A DNA stretch of 64,000 nucleotides, from assembly GCF_014066305.1 (NCBI RefSeq), contig NW_023501039.1, forward strand, positions 124,001 to 188,000, given 5' to 3'. A program made the translations under genes and the position numbers. The notes beneath the pieces are model-generated. The model made no database searches. It was not told the origin of the DNA and saw only the letters and a program-made list of their open reading frames with translations. Shown here one piece after another: positions 59,405 through 64,000 of this stretch (positions are counted from its first letter, which is position 1; each line of letters begins with the position of its first letter). This DNA comes from Letharia columbiana (Eukaryota; Ascomycota; Lecanoromycetes; Lecanorales; Parmeliaceae).

Positions 59405-61658
59405 ATGGCCGAAGTATCATTATCGCCGGCAGCACACAAGCTCGGCAGCATGTCCAGCAGAAGAGTCCCTCTCGGAAATGTTCCTAACGCTGCTAATTCG
59501 CCCTTCCGTTCTGTAGCCGCTGCAACATCCAAACGCTCAAGAGAACAAGTTGAAGCCCAAGACGACCTTCCCTACGACTTACAACCTCGAGCAAAGAGAC
59601 AAGCTTTAGAAGATGGCCGGACGAATCTACGGACCTCTCCTAGAAAGCAGACATTACAGTCCGCAGAAGGTCGAATCTTTAACAGGCGGCCACTCAATGC
59701 TCAGCCAACACCATTCGAGAGAAAGCTTCTGGCCTCGGCAAAAGAGAACAAAGTCACACAAAGGGTAGAACAGAAGATCGAACAGAGGGTACAGCAAAAG
59801 GTGGAAAGACAAGGGAAGGCGTCACATGAAGCGTTGGAGGACATACGACAATGGCAACGGCATTACAAGAGGTCTTTTCCGACCTTCGTGTTCTACTTCG
59901 AGAGCCTGCCTGAAGAAGTTCGAGTGAAATGCTCAAAATGGATTCGGTCACTTGGAGCAGTACGTTTCACGCTCAACGCATAGAACTGTGCTGCTTGCTA
60001 ACGATTCGCTCATTTAGAGAGAGGAGAAGTTTTTCTCAAAGGAGGTGACCCATATTGTTACTACACGACCCATCCCCAGCGATCACGATCTCAAGGATGG
60101 AACCGACCTCACTACCCTATCATCTACGTCTACAAGTTCACAGACCACCACTCAGCCACGCACGATAAACCCATCTTTGTTGGACCGTCAAAACGAGTTT
60201 CGAGGACAGCCGTTGCAACGAAACAAGTTTACGTTTGAAGCGGCTACAAGCAAGAAGACAGGCTTCAATGGCATCAACGATGCGGTCGAGCCACGAAAGG
60301 CCAACTCCAGTAACACGGATGTATTGCTAAAAGCAAAAGAGATGGGAATAAAGCTATGGCAGCTGGAGAAGTTGTCCCGAGTGGTCAACTCGATGTTCGA
60401 TGTCCCCAATGAGACCCAGGTCCAAATTGGCAACGCGGCGCGCTCGAAAGGAGTCAACACTGCAGCCAGAGGCGAAAGGGAGCCTGATTTGTCTCGTATG
60501 CTCCGAAACGAGCGGCTCAATGGCCCATCGGATCGCGACCCCACTGTTGCGTTGAGCGAGGTCATACCATTTAAAGGCCCTTTCATCTACATTCGAGACA
60601 TCGATGAGAGAACAAAGCCAATCATGGTAAAAGATTACCCCAGGCCGACCACCCAGGAAGAAGGAGAATGGCCTCAATTCCGATCGGCGCGTCATGGAAG
60701 ATGCCCCTTTATCGAAGACCAAAATCGACAGGAATTCGAGGTCGAAAACAGGGCGAGAGCTGGAGAGCAGGCACTTGCGAGAGCGGAGACTCGGACGGCT
60801 CCGCGCACTCGTGCTGCAACCATTCGAGAGGACGCTGATGCCGATGCGGCAATGGCTGCTTCCCAAAAGCGACCTCTTGAAGAAAAAAGGAAGATACCAA
60901 ACACTTTCATTCCGCCGCCAGCAAGAATGCCGAAAATGCCGACTCACGACTTTTGCCCACCTCCCATAGAAACCCGGAGCCCCACTAAGGCAGCAAGGGA
61001 TACGATCTCCAATGCTGGCCCCAGACTCTTCGGGGGCGAGCCGGCAGCTTCAGGTTTACAGCAATCAAACATCACTTCTGCAATCCGTTCTCAAATGATC
61101 TCCTCCACTGCAGCTGCCCCCGGCGCGAAGGCTGGCACAAGCAAGGAGGTCCATGGGCTGAAAAGAAAAGTCTTAGAAAAGAACACTAGACCGCCTCTTA
61201 ATAGTATTCAGACACGGCAAAGAAATATCGACCCGGCAGGTACAGCGCGAGCCGAGAAGAACATTCCCATGGCTAGACAGAATCGGAGACAGGTCCCAGA
61301 AACTCTAATACACATCGACGAAGAATCTACGCAATCAGAAGAGGACGAGGATGTTTGGTTGGCTGAGGATCAACGGAGGAAAGAAAAGCAAATGAGGAAG
61401 GCGATGAAGGAGAAGGAGCTGAAAGGGAAGGACTTGAAAGAGGGATATTGTGAGAATTGCCGCAAGAAGTATGATCACTTTGATGATGTGAGTTCCCCAG
61501 ATACTCCACTCACAGACAATGCTAATGATACCACACAGCACATTATGTCAAATCAGCACCGGAAATTCGCTCTCACAGACGCCAATTGGACAGATCTCGA
61601 CAAGCTTCTCGCCCAGTTGGGCCGACGTCTCAAGGAGCCAAATTCCGACGGCTTTTGA
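59405..61658 (+). CDS. DBF4: Dbf4/Dfp1/NimO-type regulatory subunit of Cdc7 kinase (DDK)
   Basis: Exons 59,405-59,959, 60,018-61,487 and 61,539-61,658 give 714 aa; the introns are 58 and 51 bp. Motif N (BRCT-like) spans the first junction: RQWQRHYKRSFPTFVFYFES, then SLGAREEKFFSKEVTHIVTT. Motif M is seen as VIPFKGPFIYIRDIDERTKP and the following GRCPF. Motif C, the Cdc7-binding zinc finger, spans the second junction with C663, C666 (YCENC) and H676, H682 (HIMSNQHRKFA). Dbf4 activates Cdc7 to phosphorylate MCM helicase at replication origins. The start ATG gives a short N-terminus with a basic region. Both splice junctions fall inside conserved motifs, which fixes them. Confidence 0.95.
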
Positions 61659-62897
61659 ATCTTGCGCTGTATATCAGCTCACACCTACGACTAGTGCCAC
61701 GCCATTGTAACATATCCAACGCCAGCGTGCATACCCAGTTCGTGGAATTGCTTGTTCCGGTCATTCCTTCCACCGTGGCTCGGCGTTACAAAAGGGTTGC
61801 TTTGCCTACTTACTATACCATTCTGCATTGCGGTGACCCTTGCATCTGCATCATGGCGAGCGTGCCTGTATATAGTTGACATGCATCTACAAGGAGCTTT
61901 CTTTTGATAATGTACTGCATCGGAGGACGACAGGACGGGAGTAAGTAGAAGCACTTGCCTAATCAAAGTTTTGTAACTCAGCGTCCTATCCTACTACTAG
62001 AGACGGCTCTATCACCCTAGATATTCTACTCATTCCTCAGGGCCTACTCACTTTGCAGGGACTGTGAGGGCCTCACAAACCTTGGTTTGCAGCTCAGGAC
62101 GTTCCAGAAGTGGCGCATTCGACAGACACAACAGGCTTAGGCCGTCTCTCAACGCAACAAGCCCCTCAAGGAATGCGACCGTTGCCATAACGGTACCGCT
62201 CCCCAGCATGCCAAAAAGTCGATTGGCATTCCGACAAGCCTAATTGCAAAAGCCAGAGCCCATGTGAGGATCATTGATGGACGACCTTTGAAGGCTCTCC
62301 GATACCTCGATTCATACCCTGGACTATCAGCCAATGCACTAGTCTGGCACCGGCACATCAAATGATGGGACACTGAAGGTACGAACAAGAGCCATCAGAC
62401 TGCCGCCGATGAGAATGATTTTGAAAACGTGGCTTCTCCAACGGGAAGAAGCTGCGAGGGTTAGAGATTGGGATCCGCAGCTCAGCTTCACGGGTGAGGA
62501 CCCAGACGCGTAGACGCTGCGAGATGGTGCGACGAGGTTATTGGAGAGTGGATTTGCGAGTACGATTGCGTATGATAAGAAAGGGATTGAGAAGGAGCGC
62601 GGGGAGAGAGTGTCGTGTTATGGGGCAGGTTTCTTATGTTTGAAAAGACTCATGCTGCGGGGAGAGAGCTATGAGGACGACAGCACATTCTCAATCATAG
62701 ACAGTCTGCTTGGCCTATTTTGGTGACAAGAGATGAAAACGAAATCAAGCCATAGGGGGGATAAAAGTCGGTCAATAGCGATTGTGTCGTAGAGTCCATC
62801 CCATCAAACGTGCTCTCGCATAAACACTCCGCTTTCTCCGACCACATATTTCCATCCTCCACAACCTCATCTCCGAACCAACCCACCCGCCCTCATC
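61659..62897. other. Intergenic with a degenerate MYND-finger fragment
   Basis: 1.2 kb between Dbf4 and ATG12. The only recognisable content is the fragment at 62,174-62,247. Confidence 0.45.
62174..62247 (+). pseudogene. MYND zinc-finger remnant, frame broken
   Basis: CDRCHN in one frame is followed, one frame over, by RYRSPACQKVDWHSDKPNC. That is the second half of a MYND finger (C-Q-K-x-D-W-x-x-H/D-K-x-x-C). The shift lies near 62,190. No start or flanking domain was found. Confidence 0.4.
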
Positions 62898-63123
62898 ATG
62901 CCCTCCTCACCCATCCCACCCCAATCCCCACCCATCCCCGACGAAGACCCCGAAGCCGCAGCCACCCTCCCCCTCCCCCTCTCCGCCTCCCTGATCCTCA
63001 CCTCCCTCCCCCAAGACGCCACCACCGCCCTCGCCAAAGCCCGCGACGACGTCGACGGCATCCCCTCCAAAGGTCAGTCGTCCCCGCCCTCCCATAAGCG
63101 TCCTCGAACCCGTTTACGCTTTC

Positions 63124-63157
<34 letters not shown>

Positions 63158-63586
63158 CACCCGGCTGATGCGAGCGGGTGTGCCCCGTTCATCCACAGTG
63201 ACGATCCGCTTCCAGCCCGTAGGCTCCGCGCCGCATTTGCGGCAGAAGATTTTCAGAGTCAGCGCTGCGAATCGGTTCGAGACGGTGGTGAGCTTTTTGG
63301 GGAAGAAGTTGAAGGGGATGGAGGGGGTGGATGGCGGGGGGGGGGGGGGGGGTGGGGGGGTGTTTTGCTATGTGAACAGTGTGTTTGCGCCGGGGCTGGA
63401 TGAGGGGGTGGGGGGGTTGTGGAGGGTGAGTCGCTGGTCTTTTTTGGGAGTTGTGGAGGGAGGGTGGTGGGAGGGGAAGGGAGTGGTATGAAGTTTTGGA
63501 ACCTGGGCTGATAGGATGGTTTGCAGTGCTTCAAGACGGATGATCAGCTCATCGTGGCCTATTCCATGACGCCCGCTTTTGGATGA
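62898..63586 (+). CDS. atg12: Autophagy ubiquitin-like protein ATG12
   Basis: Exons 62,898-63,072, 63,199-63,425 and 63,527-63,586 join in frame to 153 aa; the introns are 126 and 101 bp. The ubiquitin-like fold reads [19 protein letters not shown], then [32 protein letters not shown] and [19 protein letters not shown]. The C-terminal Gly is the residue activated by ATG7 and linked to ATG5. A 50-residue Pro/Ala-rich N-terminal extension precedes the fold. Two oddities: a (GA)n microsatellite in intron 1 and a 17-base G run inside exon 2, encoding a Gly run in the loop before FCYVN. Confidence 0.95.
63130..63155. repeat. (GA)n microsatellite in ATG12 intron 1
   Basis: About 13 perfect AG units between the donor at 63,073 and the acceptor at 63,198. 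Confidence 0.9.
63336..63360 (+). repeat. Poly-G tract within ATG12 exon 2
   Basis: 17 G (63,336-63,352), one T, then 7 G (63,354-63,360). The length fits the reading frame as given. Confidence 0.9.
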
Positions 63587-63859
63587 GGTCGGCAATGGGC
63601 GTGATGGTATTTGATCCTTTGCGGAAGGCATTGCATGGACGCAGGAAGCGAAAGGGTGAGTTGGTTATTTGACTTGTTCACATGGATTCATGCTCATCTA
63701 TCTAGGTGCAACACTATCTATTTCCCACAAACGCCGCAGGCATGCACGCAAATATGGTCATTGGACCGTGTAGGGAGATACCAGAAACTTGCCGAAACGC
63801 TGTGAGGTAAGCAAACGACCGACATGGGGTATATGGTATTATGAAATCAGACGGGGGCA

Positions 63860-64000
63860 TCAGATAATTCTGGATTTAACAAGGTTCTCAAATTCCGCGA
63901 ACTCTTTTGCCGGCATGGGATAGGTGTGCTCCGGAGCAGGGTATGCCCGACTCTTCACGTCGGTCTTGTAGGCTTGGATAGCTTTCATGCTCTCGCCCCA
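63860..64000 (-). CDS. panB: 3-methyl-2-oxobutanoate hydroxymethyltransferase (ketopantoate hydroxymethyltransferase), C-terminal 46 codons
   Basis: The minus strand entering from the window edge reads ...MKAIQAYKTDVKSRAYPAPE, then HTYPMPAKEFAEFENLV and a stop (TGA, 63,862-63,860). The A-Y-x-x-D-V-x-S-x-x-Y/F-P-A-P-E-H-T-Y box is the well-known end of fungal PanB/Ecm31. The enzyme makes ketopantoate from alpha-ketoisovalerate and methylene-tetrahydrofolate, the first step of pantothenate synthesis. The 5' part lies beyond the window. It converges with ATG12, leaving about 270 bp between stops. Confidence 0.85.
   Translation of the reverse strand, partial: WGESMKAIQAYKTDVKSRAYPAPEHTYPMPAKEFAEFENLVKSRII

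Noticed and set aside
58863..59516. Small plus frames upstream of Dbf4
   Set aside because: No domain, mutually overlapping, and the last ones overlap the Dbf4 start in another frame.
1..64000. CRISPR arrays, rRNA, tRNA or a secondary-metabolite cluster
   Set aside because: No regularly spaced repeats, no rRNA sequence, no tRNA-like A/B-box pair found by eye, and no PKS, NRPS or terpene synthase motifs.

Overview
The window is nuclear DNA of a filamentous ascomycete. The coding half has short spliceosomal introns (44-173 bp, GT..AG), a fungal phytochrome, ATG12, a Dbf4-type DDK subunit, an RRD1-type PP2A activator and a YANK/STK32-type kinase. The left 18.8 kb is transposon DNA destroyed by repeat-induced point mutation (RIP). 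Protein style and gene content suggest a dothideomycete, perhaps Mycosphaerellales. That placement is inference; no species can be named.

Region 1, 1-18,800: extremely AT-rich, almost without CA and TG dinucleotides (the CpA-to-TpA signature of RIP) and with no intact ORF. Ty3/gypsy reverse transcriptase, RNase H, integrase and chromodomain relics can still be read through the mutations. The nesting can be resolved to the base. A minus-strand gypsy element (5,341-7,767 plus 14,313-18,449) interrupts an older LTR with the 5-bp duplication CTAGC. It was itself split by a second element of the same family (7,768-14,312) with the duplication ATAAG. All LTRs of this family are 185-186 bp.

Region 2, 18,800-32,300: a transition zone poor in clear genes, with un-RIPed or weakly RIPed LTRs (18,795; 20,051; 30,085; 30,635). 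It holds one five-exon MFS transporter of the glycerophosphodiester/phosphate type, two unrecognised multi-exon genes, a broken F-box-type gene and weak ORFs.

Region 3, 32,870-64,000: ordinary gene-rich chromosome. In order: membrane-anchored GH5 exo-beta-1,3-glucanase (-), Rad5/16-type SNF2 ATPase (-), unrecognised nuclear-type protein (-), PP2A activator (+), YANK/STK32 kinase (-), fungal phytochrome hybrid histidine kinase (-), a flavoprotein/F-box/ankyrin-like fusion (+), a broken quinone oxidoreductase (-), Dbf4 (+), ATG12 (+) and the 3' end of ketopantoate hydroxymethyltransferase (-). No operon or biosynthetic cluster logic is visible; these are mostly single-copy housekeeping and signalling genes. 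The most unusual gene is the fusion at 55.6 kb, which stands head-to-head with the phytochrome gene. It joins a PPCDC/Hal3-like flavoprotein fold that has lost its catalytic residues to an F-box and a run of ankyrin-like WW repeats.

Exon boundaries were derived by hand from splice consensus and reading-frame continuity. Where a model is called complete, all exons join in frame.
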